From JANOBD01 sp031411495 (GTDB lineage Bacteria; Planctomycetota; Phycisphaerae; Tepidisphaerales; Tepidisphaeraceae), in contig JANOBD010000148.1 in NCBI GenBank assembly GCA_031411495.1, forward strand, positions 62,001-126,000: 64,000 nucleotides of DNA. The letters run 5' to 3'. Under the pieces are notes generated by a model. It ran no database searches and was not told where the DNA came from. It worked only from the letters and a program-made list of their open reading frames with translations. The position numbers and the translations under genes are program-made. Numbering within the stretch: the first letter of the stretch is position 1; every line of letters begins with the position of its first letter. This document shows, in pieces, positions 6,629-15,702 of the stretch.

Positions 6629-8623
6629 ATGAAAATCGGAACCTATTACTACCCCGACCAGTGGCCGCGCGACCAATGGGCGCGCGATCTCGACAACATC
6701 AAGAAGATGGGCCTGCAACTCGTTCACGTCGGCGAGTTCGCGTGGGGCACCATCGAGCCGGCCGAGGACAAGTTCGAACTCGACTGGCTCGACGAAGTCC
6801 TGCATCTCTGCCAGGAACGCGGCCTCGACGTCATCCTCTGCACGCCCACCGCGATCATCCCCGTCTGGATGGCCGAGAAGCATCCCGATGTCTTTTTCAC
6901 CGGCAACCGCTTCGGCGGGCGACGGCACGCGAACCATCTCCATCCCGTCGTCCAAAGTGAATCGCGCAAGGTCGTCCAGGCCCTGGCCGACCGCTTCGGC
7001 AATCATCCGTCCGTCATCGGCTGGCAGATCGACAACGAGCTCGGCGGCGGTCTCAGCGACCAGTCCGAACACACGCACGCCGCGTTCCGAAACTGGCTCA
7101 GGTCGAAGTACCAGACCGTCCAGAAACTCAACGACGCGTGGGGGTGCGCGTTCTGGAACACCTTCTACACCTCCTTCGAACAGGTGAAGTTTCCCGGCAG
7201 CAAGGATCACCACTATCGCAACCAGCACGAGACGCTCGACGCCCAGCGATTCCTCTCCTGGAGCTACGGCCAATACGTCAAGCTGCAGGCGGATGTGCTC
7301 AAGCCGAAAGTCGGCAACCGTTGGATCACCACCAACTTCATGCCGTTCTTCCACGACATCGATCCGAGCGACTGCACCGAATCGCTCAGCTTCTATTCGT
7401 GGGACACGTATCCGATCTCCGGGCTCGGCAAGGATTTCAAGGACGAGAGCTTCCGCATCGCCGACCCGAACACCGTCGGCTTCATCCACGACCAGATGCA
7501 CAGCTTCAAGGGCCGCTGGGGATTGATGGAGGTTCAGCCCGGACAGATCAACTGGTCCGGCGTGCCCGTGCGTCCGGCGCCGGGCGCGATTCGCCTTCTG
7601 CTCTGGCAGGCGATCGCGCACCAGACCGAACTGATCACCGTCTACCGCTTCCGCCAGCCACGCTTCGGCATGGAGATGTGGCACGACGGACTCGTGCAGT
7701 GGGACGGCGTCACGCCCAGTGAAGGCGGCAAGCAGTTCGAGCAAGTCGCCAGCGAGATCAAGATCCTCGAAGCGGCAACCGGCACGGTCTCATCGAGCGA
7801 TTACGTCCCGCTCAAGCGCGATGAATCGATCCCGACGATCGGCCTGATCCACGATCACGACCAGATGTACTACTACGCTACGCTCCCGCAAGCCAAGCGC
7901 TGGAACCAGCCCAAGCTGATCGCGCAGTATCACGCCGCGATCGAGCGACTGGCGCTGCACGCGCAGGTGTGTCAGCTCGATTCCGACTGGAGCAAGCTGC
8001 CGATCCTTATCGCGCCGGGCCTGCAGATGGCGAGCGAATCGACGATTGCGAAGTTGTACGACTACGTGAAAGGCGGCGGCCACCTCATCACCACCGGCCG
8101 CACGCTGGTGCTCGACAAAGACGGCCAGGCCCGCGACGGCTTGTACGAACACGTGCTCTTCGAACTGCTCGGTTCGAAGATCGTCGGCTACGACTCATTG
8201 CCCGAAGAAACGTTCGGCAACGTCGAGTTTCTCGGCAAGAAGCACCGCTGGGGCATCTGGGGCGACCTGATCGAGCCCGGCGAAGACGTCGAGGTGCTCG
8301 GCAAGTACGTCGACCAGTTTTACGCCGGCACGGTAGCGGTCATTCAGAACGCGCTTGGAAGTGGCCGGGTAACGCACGTCGGTGCGGTGGACCAGGGCTC
8401 GCTTAGCGATGCGGTGGTCGAACACGTCGCGAAGCAGCTGGCGATGCCGGTGCGCGTGTTGCCTCAGAAGACGCGACTGCATCGGATGCAGGGCGGCGTG
8501 AACGTCTTCCTCAACTTCGCCGCCAAACCCGTCACCGCGCCCGCGGCCGAGGGCGCCACCTTTGTCATCGGCGAAAAGCGGACGCCCGAAGCCGGCGTCG
8601 CGGTCTGGAAAGAACGACAATGA
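6629..8623 (+). CDS. Beta-galactosidase, glycoside hydrolase family 42
   Basis: A 664-aa GH42 enzyme cleaving terminal beta-galactosides. The (beta/alpha)8 barrel starts at MKIGTYYYPDQWP. The acid/base Glu137 is in WQIDNELGG and the nucleophile Glu301 in GLMEVQPGQINW. Residues from about 390 form the trimerisation domain with the glutamine-amidotransferase-like fold, and the last 60 form a small beta domain. There is no signal peptide, so it acts in the cytoplasm on imported oligosaccharides. It starts 33 bp after PAP2 and ends at a strong bidirectional terminator. Confidence 0.95.
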   Translation: MKIGTYYYPDQWPRDQWARDLDNIKKMGLQLVHVGEFAWGTIEPAEDKFELDWLDEVLHLCQERGLDVILCTPTAIIPVWMAEKHPDVFFTGNRFGGRRHANHLHPVVQSESRKVVQALADRFGNHPSVIGWQIDNELGGGLSDQSEHTHAAFRNWLRSKYQTVQKLNDAWGCAFWNTFYTSFEQVKFPGSKDHHYRNQHETLDAQRFLSWSYGQYVKLQADVLKPKVGNRWITTNFMPFFHDIDPSDCTESLSFYSWDTYPISGLGKDFKDESFRIADPNTVGFIHDQMHSFKGRWGLMEVQPGQINWSGVPVRPAPGAIRLLLWQAIAHQTELITVYRFRQPRFGMEMWHDGLVQWDGVTPSEGGKQFEQVASEIKILEAATGTVSSSDYVPLKRDESIPTIGLIHDHDQMYYYATLPQAKRWNQPKLIAQYHAAIERLALHAQVCQLDSDWSKLPILIAPGLQMASESTIAKLYDYVKGGGHLITTGRTLVLDKDGQARDGLYEHVLFELLGSKIVGYDSLPEETFGNVEFLGKKHRWGIWGDLIEPGEDVEVLGKYVDQFYAGTVAVIQNALGSGRVTHVGAVDQGSLSDAVVEHVAKQLAMPVRVLPQKTRLHRMQGGVNVFLNFAAKPVTAPAAEGATFVIGEKRTPEAGVAVWKERQ

Positions 8624-8645
8624 CGTCGGTCGGCTGATTGAAACC

Positions 8646-8690
8646 AAAAAGGGGTCATTTCTCTTTCAAAACGAGAAATGACCCCGTTTT
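8646..8690. terminator. Bidirectional intrinsic terminator between convergent genes
   Basis: GGGGTCATTTCTC (8651-8663) pairs perfectly with GAGAAATGACCCC (8673-8685) over 13 bp with a 9-nt loop. It is flanked by AAAAA (8646-8650) and GTTTT (8686-8690), so it has a U-tract in both directions. It serves the GH42 gene on the plus strand and the nucleotidyltransferase fusion on the minus strand. Confidence 0.9.
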
Positions 8691-8829
8691 CATTCAAGTC
8701 AGGCTGCGCATGAGCATGTGTCGCCTGGAACCCCGAACATTTCATTTCGTGCACAGGAACTCGAAGCGCGAGCGAGATGTTCAGGATGCACGAGAGAAGG
8801 ATCTCGATTGCTGCCATCGCGGCAACGCG

Positions 8830-10008
8830 TTACCGCCTGATCCGCACCGAGAACCCGTTCGGGATTTCGTCTTCCGTCGCGAGGATGATGTACCCGCCGC
8901 CGCAGCCGCTGGTAATTCGGCCGTGTGAGCGGTCGCTGTAGCTGTCGAGTTCCTTATCGATCGCGGCGTTGGTCGTCAGCGGCAGGATCTCGGCCCAGGC
9001 GCGGTGCGTATCCGTCAGCGACTTGCCAAGGGCGCGGATGTCACGCGCGAGGATCGCTTCCCAGCAGCGCGTTCCCGCGTCTCCGAGGCGGGCGACGTTT
9101 TCCTGGTTCATCCGCTGGTCGAGCAGCGGGTCGTAACCGGTCGGACGCTCGAAAAGCTCGACGAGCTTCAAGGACCTTTCGAGCCAGCGGATGGTGTCTT
9201 CATCAAGGCACGAATCGATCCGTGTCGGCCAGTAGTCGCCGTCGTACCAGAGTCGATTGATGCCGGGCATCGTCAGGCCGATGGCGTCCTGGCTGCCGCT
9301 GACGTACTTCGTGCCGGGTGGGTTCTCCCAGCCGAAGAGGAGTCTGGCCAGTTCGAGTGGCTGCGTGTCGAAGAGCTTTTGAGCGTAGATTCGCTGCCAG
9401 AGTTTCCGCGTGGAAGTCGCCATGCCGGAGCGATCATTGAAGGTGCGATCGGGCTCGATCTGAAAGACGACACAACTTCCGGGAGCGAACTTGCTGACGA
9501 ACGGCTGGTCCATCCAGCCGCCGGCGAGGCAGATGCGGTAGGGCGGCGTCGCGTCGAGTTTCTGGTTTTCGAGTCGGGCTTCCTCGGCGATCGCCTTCTT
9601 CAGGCCTGAACTGGAACGCGGCGGCAAGCCGGGTTTGGGAACACGCGGCAGGACGACATATTTGACGCCGACCGATTCGCAGAGCGCGCGTTTGCCTTCG
9701 GTGTGCCCGTCTTCGTTGACGACGAAGACATCGGGCCGGAGCTCGCGCAGGTCGGGCTCGAAATCGAGCATGCCGGTGCCGGTGCTCAAACCCGCATGGT
9801 GGACGTGTTTGATCGAACGCACCATGTAAAGTCGCTCAGATTCGGTAAAACGGGTGGGCTTGCCCTTGAGGGCCAGGATGTTGGCATCCGTGCCGACGCA
9901 GACGTGGAGCAGGCCGTACTGCGCCGCCGTTTCAAAGAATACGACGTGGCCGCCGTGGAGCAGGTCGTAGGAGCCGCTGACGAGGACTTTTGGAATCGGG
10001 TTTCCCAT
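8830..10008 (-). CDS. Fusion of cytidylyltransferase-type nucleotidyltransferase and GHMP-kinase-like domain
   Basis: A 392-aa protein. Residues 1 to about 130 are an RfaE/TagD-type nucleotidyltransferase (VLVSGSYDLLHGGHVVFF with the HxGH motif GGH, then RYTESER-like FTESERLYMVRS). From about 165 to the end a GHMP-like domain can be seen: RICLAGGWMDQPF, a possible nucleotide loop RSGMATSTRK, and the C-terminal SGCGGGYIILAT. Together these suggest activation of a sugar 1-phosphate, similar in logic to HldE or HddA/HddC, but with a GHMP rather than a PfkB kinase. The GHMP loop is poor, so it may not be a kinase. ATG 10008 is chosen because longer versions add 32 low-quality residues. Confidence 0.7.
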   Translation of the reverse strand: MGNPIPKVLVSGSYDLLHGGHVVFFETAAQYGLLHVCVGTDANILALKGKPTRFTESERLYMVRSIKHVHHAGLSTGTGMLDFEPDLRELRPDVFVVNEDGHTEGKRALCESVGVKYVVLPRVPKPGLPPRSSSGLKKAIAEEARLENQKLDATPPYRICLAGGWMDQPFVSKFAPGSCVVFQIEPDRTFNDRSGMATSTRKLWQRIYAQKLFDTQPLELARLLFGWENPPGTKYVSGSQDAIGLTMPGINRLWYDGDYWPTRIDSCLDEDTIRWLERSLKLVELFERPTGYDPLLDQRMNQENVARLGDAGTRCWEAILARDIRALGKSLTDTHRAWAEILPLTTNAAIDKELDSYSDRSHGRITSGCGGGYIILATEDEIPNGFSVRIRR

Positions 10009-10116
10009 CGATGGCAAATGTACCGGAACTCGGAGCATTTGTATGATGCAGAACCCGTCCGCGGCGTTGAGGAATCGGGCGGGTCCATGTTCGAATACGA
10101 TCACCGAGGAGGAAGC

Positions 10117-12087
10117 GTGTCAGAGAAAGCGATCCAGTCGACGATGCAGGAAAACCGGTTGTTCCCACCGAGCGCGGAGTTTTCAAAGCGTGCGCACATC
10201 AAGTCGATGTCCGAGTACTCAACGATGTGGAAGAAGTCGATCGATCAGCCCGAGGCGTTCTGGGGAGAGGTCGCGAACCAGCTCCACTGGTTCCAGAAGT
10301 GGAACGCGGTGCTGGAGTGGAAGGCGCCGGACGCGAAGTGGTTCGTCGGCGGCAAGACCAACCTTGCCCACAACTGCCTCGAGCGCCAGATCGATGCCGG
10401 CAAGGGCGACCAGACGGCAATCCTCTTCGAAGGCGAGCCGTACGCGGATGGCAAGCCGGGTGAAGTCCGCAAGTACACCTACAACCAGCTCAAGGACGAA
10501 GTCTGCAAGCTGGCGAACGGACTGAAATCGATCGGCGTAAAAAAGGGAGACCGCGTCACGATCTACCTGCCGATGGTTCCGGAGGCCGCCATCGCGATGC
10601 TCGCGTGCGCGCGGATCGGCGCGGCCCACAGCGTGATTTTCGGCGGGTTCTCGTCCCAGGCGATCGTCGACCGCGTGAACGATGCCGAATCTCACTTCCT
10701 CATCACCGCGGATGGCGGCTATCGGCGCGGGACGACGGTAGCGCTGAAAAAGACCGTCGACGAAGCGCTCAAGGCCACGAACCTCATCAAGAAGGTCATC
10801 GTTCTGAAGCGGACGGCACAACAGGTCGACTGGGACAACAATCGCGACCTGTGGTGGCACGACCTGCTTGCGAAACAGTCCACCGACTGCCCCGCAGAGC
10901 CGATGGACAGCGAAGACACCAGCTTCATCCTCTACACCAGCGGCTCGACCGGAAAACCCAAGGGCATCCGCCACACCATCGGCGGGTACATGGTCGGCAC
11001 CTACCTGACGAGCAAGTACGTTTTCGATCTCCGCGACGGCGACATCTACTGGTGCACCGCCGACATCGGCTGGATCACCGGGCATAGCTATGTCGTGTAC
11101 GGCCTGCTCAACAACGGCGCGACCGTGCTGATGTACGAAGGCGCGCCGAACTATCCCGACTTCAGCCGGCTGTGGGACATCATCCAGCGGCACAAGGTCA
11201 CGATCTTCTACACCGCGCCGACGGCCATTCGCGCCTTCATGAAGGCGGGCGTGGAGTTCGTCACGAAGCACGATCTGTCTTCGCTGCGGCTCCTCGGGAG
11301 CGTTGGCGAGCCCATCAACCCCGAGGCGTGGATGTGGTATCACGAGCACATCGGCGGCTCGAAGTGTCCCATCGTGGATACGTGGTGGCAGACGGAAACG
11401 GGCGCGATCATGATCTCGCCCCTCCCGGGCGCGACGCCCACCAAGCCGGGCACCGCGACGCTGCCGTTCTTCGGGATCGACGCGGCCATCGTGGATCGCG
11501 AAGGAAAGGAACTGGGCCACAATGAGGGCGGTCTGCTCGTGGTCCGCAAGCCGTGGCCGAGCATGCTCCGCGGAATCTACGGCGATCACGAACGCTACGT
11601 GAAGACCTACTGGAGCGACGTTCCCGGGATGTATTTCACCGGCGACGGCGCGCGTCGGGATAACGACGGCTACTTCTGGATCATGGGACGGATCGACGAC
11701 GTCGTGAACGTCTCGGGCCATCGACTGGGCACGGCGGAAATCGAGAGCGCGCTCGTGGCTCACCCGGCCGTCGCCGAGAGCGCGGTCGTGGGCATCCCGC
11801 ACGAGATGAAAGGACAGGGCCTCGCGGCGTTCGTCATCCTCAAATCGGGGTTCAAGGCGAGCGATCAGCTGAAAAAAGAACTCAGCGATCAGGTCGCCAA
11901 GGAAATCGGCAGCTTCGCACGACCCGACCAGATCCGCTTCGCCGACGGGCTTCCCAAGACCCGCAGCGGAAAGATCATGCGGCGGCTGCTCAAGGAAGTC
12001 GCCGGCGGCGGCGCGGTCAAGGGCGACGTGACGACGCTTGAGGATTTCGCGGTGATCGCGAAATTGCAGGCGAGTGACGAAGGGTAA
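10117..12087 (+). CDS. acs: Acetyl-CoA synthetase (AMP-forming)
   Basis: A 656-aa enzyme of usual length that makes acetyl-CoA from acetate, ATP and CoA. It has the N-terminal MWKKSIDQPEAFW segment, the phosphate loop YTSGSTGKPKGI, the aryl/acetate pocket region WWQTETGAI, the hinge YFTGDGARRDNDGYFWIMGRIDDVVNVSGHRLGT and the regulatory lysine motif TRSGKIMRRLLK, which is acetylated in homologues. GTG 10117 is chosen: GAGGAGG (10106-10112) lies 4 nt upstream, and earlier in-frame starts only read through the divergent gene. It shares a 108-bp divergent region with the nucleotidyltransferase fusion. Confidence 0.96.
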   Translation: MSEKAIQSTMQENRLFPPSAEFSKRAHIKSMSEYSTMWKKSIDQPEAFWGEVANQLHWFQKWNAVLEWKAPDAKWFVGGKTNLAHNCLERQIDAGKGDQTAILFEGEPYADGKPGEVRKYTYNQLKDEVCKLANGLKSIGVKKGDRVTIYLPMVPEAAIAMLACARIGAAHSVIFGGFSSQAIVDRVNDAESHFLITADGGYRRGTTVALKKTVDEALKATNLIKKVIVLKRTAQQVDWDNNRDLWWHDLLAKQSTDCPAEPMDSEDTSFILYTSGSTGKPKGIRHTIGGYMVGTYLTSKYVFDLRDGDIYWCTADIGWITGHSYVVYGLLNNGATVLMYEGAPNYPDFSRLWDIIQRHKVTIFYTAPTAIRAFMKAGVEFVTKHDLSSLRLLGSVGEPINPEAWMWYHEHIGGSKCPIVDTWWQTETGAIMISPLPGATPTKPGTATLPFFGIDAAIVDREGKELGHNEGGLLVVRKPWPSMLRGIYGDHERYVKTYWSDVPGMYFTGDGARRDNDGYFWIMGRIDDVVNVSGHRLGTAEIESALVAHPAVAESAVVGIPHEMKGQGLAAFVILKSGFKASDQLKKELSDQVAKEIGSFARPDQIRFADGLPKTRSGKIMRRLLKEVAGGGAVKGDVTTLEDFAVIAKLQASDEG

Positions 12088-12218
12088 TCAGCCATCCGGC
12101 GGAATGATCGCTGCAGCCGCGATGTTCAAATCGCCAGCAGATGTTATCGGATGAACAAGCGAATGTTCACCGCCCGTCGGCGCGTGCCCCGGAAGCGGTT
12201 CATGTTAGGATTCAAATC

Positions 12219-12845
12219 ATGCGGCTGAAATCCATCCTCCTCTTCGGCGCTCCCGGCAGCTGCAAAGGCACGCAGGGGAAGATCCTGGGCTCGATCCCGG
12301 GCTTCTTCCACTCGGCCACCGGCGACATCTTTCGCTCGCTCGATCTGCAGTCGGAAACCGGTCGCCTGTTCTGGGAATACGCCGGCAAGGGCAAGCTCGT
12401 GCCGGATGACGTGACCGTGCGCGTGTGGAAGCAGTACATCACCGGCATGGAAATGGTGAACCAGTACCACCCGGAGACCGAGATCCTGATCCTCGACGGC
12501 ATCCCGCGCAACGTGGGCCAGGCGCGGCTGCTCGAGGAATCGATCGACGTCCTGCGTGTCATCCACCTCAAGTGCGCCGACCTGTCAAAGATGGTGGAGC
12601 GCCTCCGCCGACGCGCCCTGCGCGAGAATCGCTTTGACGATGCGAACGATGACGTGATTACACGACGGCTTGAAGTGTACGAGCGCGACACGCGACCCGT
12701 GCTGGATTTTTATCCGCCGGAGAAAATCGTGCGCGTCGATGCGACGCAGTCGCAAATCCGCGTGCTCTCGGAAATCGTCCAGGTGCTCGTGCCGCTAAAG
12801 GAAGCCCGCGATACCGACGAAGACCCGACGCCGCTGAAACTCTGA
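12219..12845 (+). CDS. Adenylate kinase-like nucleoside monophosphate kinase
   Basis: A 208-aa P-loop kinase of the adenylate kinase family. It contains LLFGAPGSCKGTQ (P-loop), SATGDIFRSL (NMP-binding), LDGIPRN (the usual DGFPR) and DDVITRRLEVYERDTRPVLDFY (C-terminal helix). There is no zinc LID insertion, so it is the short type. The third Gly of GxPGSGKGT is Cys (GSCKGT), which is odd because it lies against the phosphates. Also, GFFHSATGD replaces the common H-I-STGD. It may be a paralogue with changed specificity; the main adk of this genome may lie elsewhere. ATG 12219 follows TAGGA. Confidence 0.8.
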   Translation: MRLKSILLFGAPGSCKGTQGKILGSIPGFFHSATGDIFRSLDLQSETGRLFWEYAGKGKLVPDDVTVRVWKQYITGMEMVNQYHPETEILILDGIPRNVGQARLLEESIDVLRVIHLKCADLSKMVERLRRRALRENRFDDANDDVITRRLEVYERDTRPVLDFYPPEKIVRVDATQSQIRVLSEIVQVLVPLKEARDTDEDPTPLKL

Positions 12846-12915
12846 TCGGACTCCGACACGGTTGGTTCATCGCCACCAATTGGCGAACCCAGCGCGATTG
12901 CTGCAACATCCGGGC

Positions 12916-14970
12916 ATGTCGATGGCCAGCCGCACCGACCCAACGACGCGAATCACCTTTCGCAGCCTCCTGCTCGGACTCCTCGGCGGCATCGCGCTGT
13001 GCGCATTCGCGCCCTACAACGACTGGGCCATGAATAACACCTTCCTCATCGGCAACAACATGCCGCTGGGGGCGATCATGCTGACCTTCCTGTTCGTGGT
13101 GCTGGTGAACGGGCCGCTTTCCCGCTACTGGCCATCCAAGGCGCTGACGAGTTTCGAGGCGGCCGTCGCGTTCATGGTCATGCTCACGATGTGCGCGCTG
13201 CCAACGAGCGGGCTGATCCGGTACCTGCTGCCCAACATCGTCATGCCGTTCCAGATGGCGCTGGACAACCAGGGATACCGGGATTTCATCGAAACGCTTC
13301 ACGTGAAGAAGTGGATGTTTCCCGGTTTCAACGGCAACCGCCCGATCGAATGGGTCGGCGACGTGCTCGCGAGCGGCTACAACGCGCGATGGCTCGATGC
13401 CGACACCTCGCCATACGGGCGATGGATCACGCCGTTTCTTTCCTGGGGCATCTTTTTCGGCGCGTTGTTCTGGGCGCTGATCTGCGTCGTCTGCATCGTC
13501 CTGCGGCAGTGGCGGGATATCGAGCACCTTCCCTTTCCCCTCGCGGAAGTTCAATCATCAATCATCGCGACTCCACGCGAAGGGAAGTGGTTTAACGATC
13601 TGCTGAGCGCACGCGGATTCTGGATCGCCTTTTTTGCGGTCTTTCTGCTGCACGTGAATAACGGCCTGCACGAGTACTTCCCGAAATACTTCGTCGAGAT
13701 TTCCCGCGGATTCGATCTCCGGCTGGTGCTGTCGGAAAAACCGTGGAACTTCACCGACGAAGGTTGCCGCAAGGCGGTCATCTACTTCTCGGTCATCGGT
13801 GTGACCTACTTCCTCAAGAGTTCGGTCGCGTTCAGCCTCTGGTTTTTCTACGTGCTGATGGAGCTGACGAAAATGGTGCTGGGTCTTCAGGGCCAGGACA
13901 CCAATCTTCCAGGACTCGCGGACCAGACGCAGGGCGTCTCGATCGCTTACTTCCTTGCGTTGATCTGGGTTGGCCGGAATCACTGGCGCCTCGTCGTCGC
14001 ACAGGCATTTCGGGGCGAGCGAGCCGGAGAGGCGGTTGGAACCTACCTCTCCTATCAAACAGCCTTCTGGGGAGTCGTCGGCGGTTTTATCCTGATGTGT
14101 GCCTGGCTGACGCTCGCGGGCGCATCCCTCGGCGGTGCGTGTGTCGTCGTCGCCACCCTCCTCATCGCCTTCACGCTCATCACGCGCATCGTCGCCGAGA
14201 CGGGACTCGTCCACGGCGGCCTGCGTCTGAACGCGCTGCGACCGTTTACGCTGGTTTCGCACTACGCGGGGCATCACGTTCCGCCGGACACGTTCTATCT
14301 CGCCTCACTCGTGCAGGCCACGGTCTACGACTACCGCGAAGTGGTGCCCGTGTATTTTTCGCACGGGGCGTTCACCATCGACAAGGCCAAGAGCGAACGG
14401 ATGGCGCCGTCGCGCGAGCGCCAGATCGGCCGCAAGCTCATCGCCTGGCTCTGCCTCTCGCTCGCGATCGGATACGCGGTGAGCTTCTTCAGCGCGCTCT
14501 ACGTCCATTACAACTACGCGGTGTCGATGGATGTCGCAGCGATGTCGCCGATCGATACATGGGGCCAGCAGGACAACGTGAAGTGGGGGGTGATGGAACC
14601 GAACCTCAACTACGCGCGCGACCTTCAGCCGACGTACAGTCCCGCGAAACACCTTGCGTTCGGTTTCGGCGCGACGACGCTTCTCTCATTTCTACGGCTG
14701 CGCTTTGCGTGGTGGCCGCTGCATCCGGTCGGCTATCTGATGCTCGAAACGTTCCCCAGTTCCACGTTCTGGTTCAGCATTTTTCTCGGGTGGCTGCTCA
14801 AGATCGTGCTCGTCCAGTTCGGCTCTTCGGGTCTCTATCGCGCGTGTCGGCCGGCGTGCATCGGGCTGCTCGTCGGCGAGAGCGCCGCCGCCGGGTTCTG
14901 GCTGATCACGTCGGTCGTGCTGAATCAATGCGGCTACGCGTATCACGCGTATTACGTGATGCCGCAGTGA
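12916..14970 (+). CDS. Large polytopic membrane protein, DUF6785/DUF6784 type
   Basis: A 684-aa protein with roughly 12-14 hydrophobic segments beginning at FRSLLLGLLGGIALCAF. It resembles the DUF6785/DUF6784 proteins common in planctomycetes, which are distantly like oligopeptide transporters (OPT) in layout. Phrases such as FAPYND, NGPLSRYWP and RIVAETGLVHGGLR are conserved-looking. Function is unknown; transport is a guess from topology. ATG 12916 is chosen over 12862 since the extra residues are polar and atypical, and ATG 12922 is also possible. It follows the kinase gene by 70 bp and ends at a hairpin shared with EF-P. Confidence 0.75.
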   Translation: MSMASRTDPTTRITFRSLLLGLLGGIALCAFAPYNDWAMNNTFLIGNNMPLGAIMLTFLFVVLVNGPLSRYWPSKALTSFEAAVAFMVMLTMCALPTSGLIRYLLPNIVMPFQMALDNQGYRDFIETLHVKKWMFPGFNGNRPIEWVGDVLASGYNARWLDADTSPYGRWITPFLSWGIFFGALFWALICVVCIVLRQWRDIEHLPFPLAEVQSSIIATPREGKWFNDLLSARGFWIAFFAVFLLHVNNGLHEYFPKYFVEISRGFDLRLVLSEKPWNFTDEGCRKAVIYFSVIGVTYFLKSSVAFSLWFFYVLMELTKMVLGLQGQDTNLPGLADQTQGVSIAYFLALIWVGRNHWRLVVAQAFRGERAGEAVGTYLSYQTAFWGVVGGFILMCAWLTLAGASLGGACVVVATLLIAFTLITRIVAETGLVHGGLRLNALRPFTLVSHYAGHHVPPDTFYLASLVQATVYDYREVVPVYFSHGAFTIDKAKSERMAPSRERQIGRKLIAWLCLSLAIGYAVSFFSALYVHYNYAVSMDVAAMSPIDTWGQQDNVKWGVMEPNLNYARDLQPTYSPAKHLAFGFGATTLLSFLRLRFAWWPLHPVGYLMLETFPSSTFWFSIFLGWLLKIVLVQFGSSGLYRACRPACIGLLVGESAAAGFWLITSVVLNQCGYAYHAYYVMPQ

Positions 14971-14984
14971 ATGTGGAAATGCAA

Positions 14985-15012
14985 AGGCAGTGGAACGGAA
15001 GTTCCACTGCCT
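14985..15012. terminator. Hairpin terminator between convergent genes
   Basis: AGGCAGTGGAAC (14985-14996), tetraloop GGAA, GTTCCACTGCCT (15001-15012): a perfect 12-bp stem with a GNRA loop. It stands between the stop codons of the DUF6785 gene (plus) and EF-P (minus). The T content after it is low on the plus strand and TTTGC on the minus strand, so efficiency is uncertain. Confidence 0.65.
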
Positions 15013-15035
15013 GCTCAATTCATTGCATGGGAACA

Positions 15036-15590
15036 TCAGGCACGCGACTGATATCCGCCGGTTTCGGTGCTGATGCGGATGACTTCGCCGATTTCGATGA
15101 AGGGCGGCACGCGCGTCTGCAGGCCGGTCTCGAGCGTTGCGTCCTTCTGTTGATTCGTTGCGGTCGCGCCCTTCACTTGCGGCGAGGTGTCGGTGACTTT
15201 GAGGTCGACCGTCTTGGGCAGTTCGTAGCTGATGAGCTTGCCTTCGTGGTACATCGCCGTGAGCTGCGTGTTGGGCTTGAGGAACTTGATGTCGTCGCCG
15301 AAAACGCTCGGGGCGATGCAGTTCTGCTCGTAGTTTTCCAGATCCATCAGCCAGTGACCTTCGTTGTCGCTGTAGAGGTACTCGACCTTGCGGCTGTCGA
15401 GGCTGGTGGTTTCGATGTCGTCGGTGGCGCCAACGCGGCGATCGATGATCGTGTTCTTCGTCACGTCGCGCAGCTTGAACTGCACCTTCGCCCGCAGGTT
15501 GCCCGGCGTGTTGTGGTCGGCGCCGGTCACCACGTAGAGCTTCGAATCGATGATGACTGCGGTACCCTTGCGAATTTCACTGGCGCGCAT
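15036..15590 (-). CDS. efp: Elongation factor P
   Basis: A 184-aa three-domain EF-P (KOW-like, OB and C-terminal domains), which rescues ribosomes stalled at polyproline. Recognisable parts are the start MRASEIRKGTAVI, the loop HNTPGNLRAKV, the OB region and the C-terminal signature TGLQTRVPPFIEIGEVIRI. The tip residue after Pro29-Gly30 is Asn31, where E. coli EF-P has modified Lys34 and other groups have Arg. So neither EpmAB lysylation nor EarP rhamnosylation could act here. It is a single gene on the minus strand. Confidence 0.95.
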   Translation of the reverse strand: MRASEIRKGTAVIIDSKLYVVTGADHNTPGNLRAKVQFKLRDVTKNTIIDRRVGATDDIETTSLDSRKVEYLYSDNEGHWLMDLENYEQNCIAPSVFGDDIKFLKPNTQLTAMYHEGKLISYELPKTVDLKVTDTSPQVKGATATNQQKDATLETGLQTRVPPFIEIGEVIRISTETGGYQSRA

Positions 15591-15702
15591 CGTAGACCTT
15601 TCAAATTCAGACTTTGAGACCCGCCAGGCGACAAAGCGGCGCCACGAGCGAAATCGAGCCCCGGAAGGTACGAAACGCGGGATCGCTCGTCAACGGCATT
15701 GA

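Noticed and set aside
5489..7744. 751-aa minus-strand open frame across the PAP2 and GH42 genes
   Set aside because: It is antisense to two genes with clear catalytic motifs and its translation is Arg/Asp/Val-rich with no domain. High GC makes such frames common.
9703..10116. Longer acetyl-CoA synthetase starting at 9703
   Set aside because: The extra residues are antisense to the nucleotidyltransferase gene, while GTG 10117 has a strong ribosome site and gives the family length.
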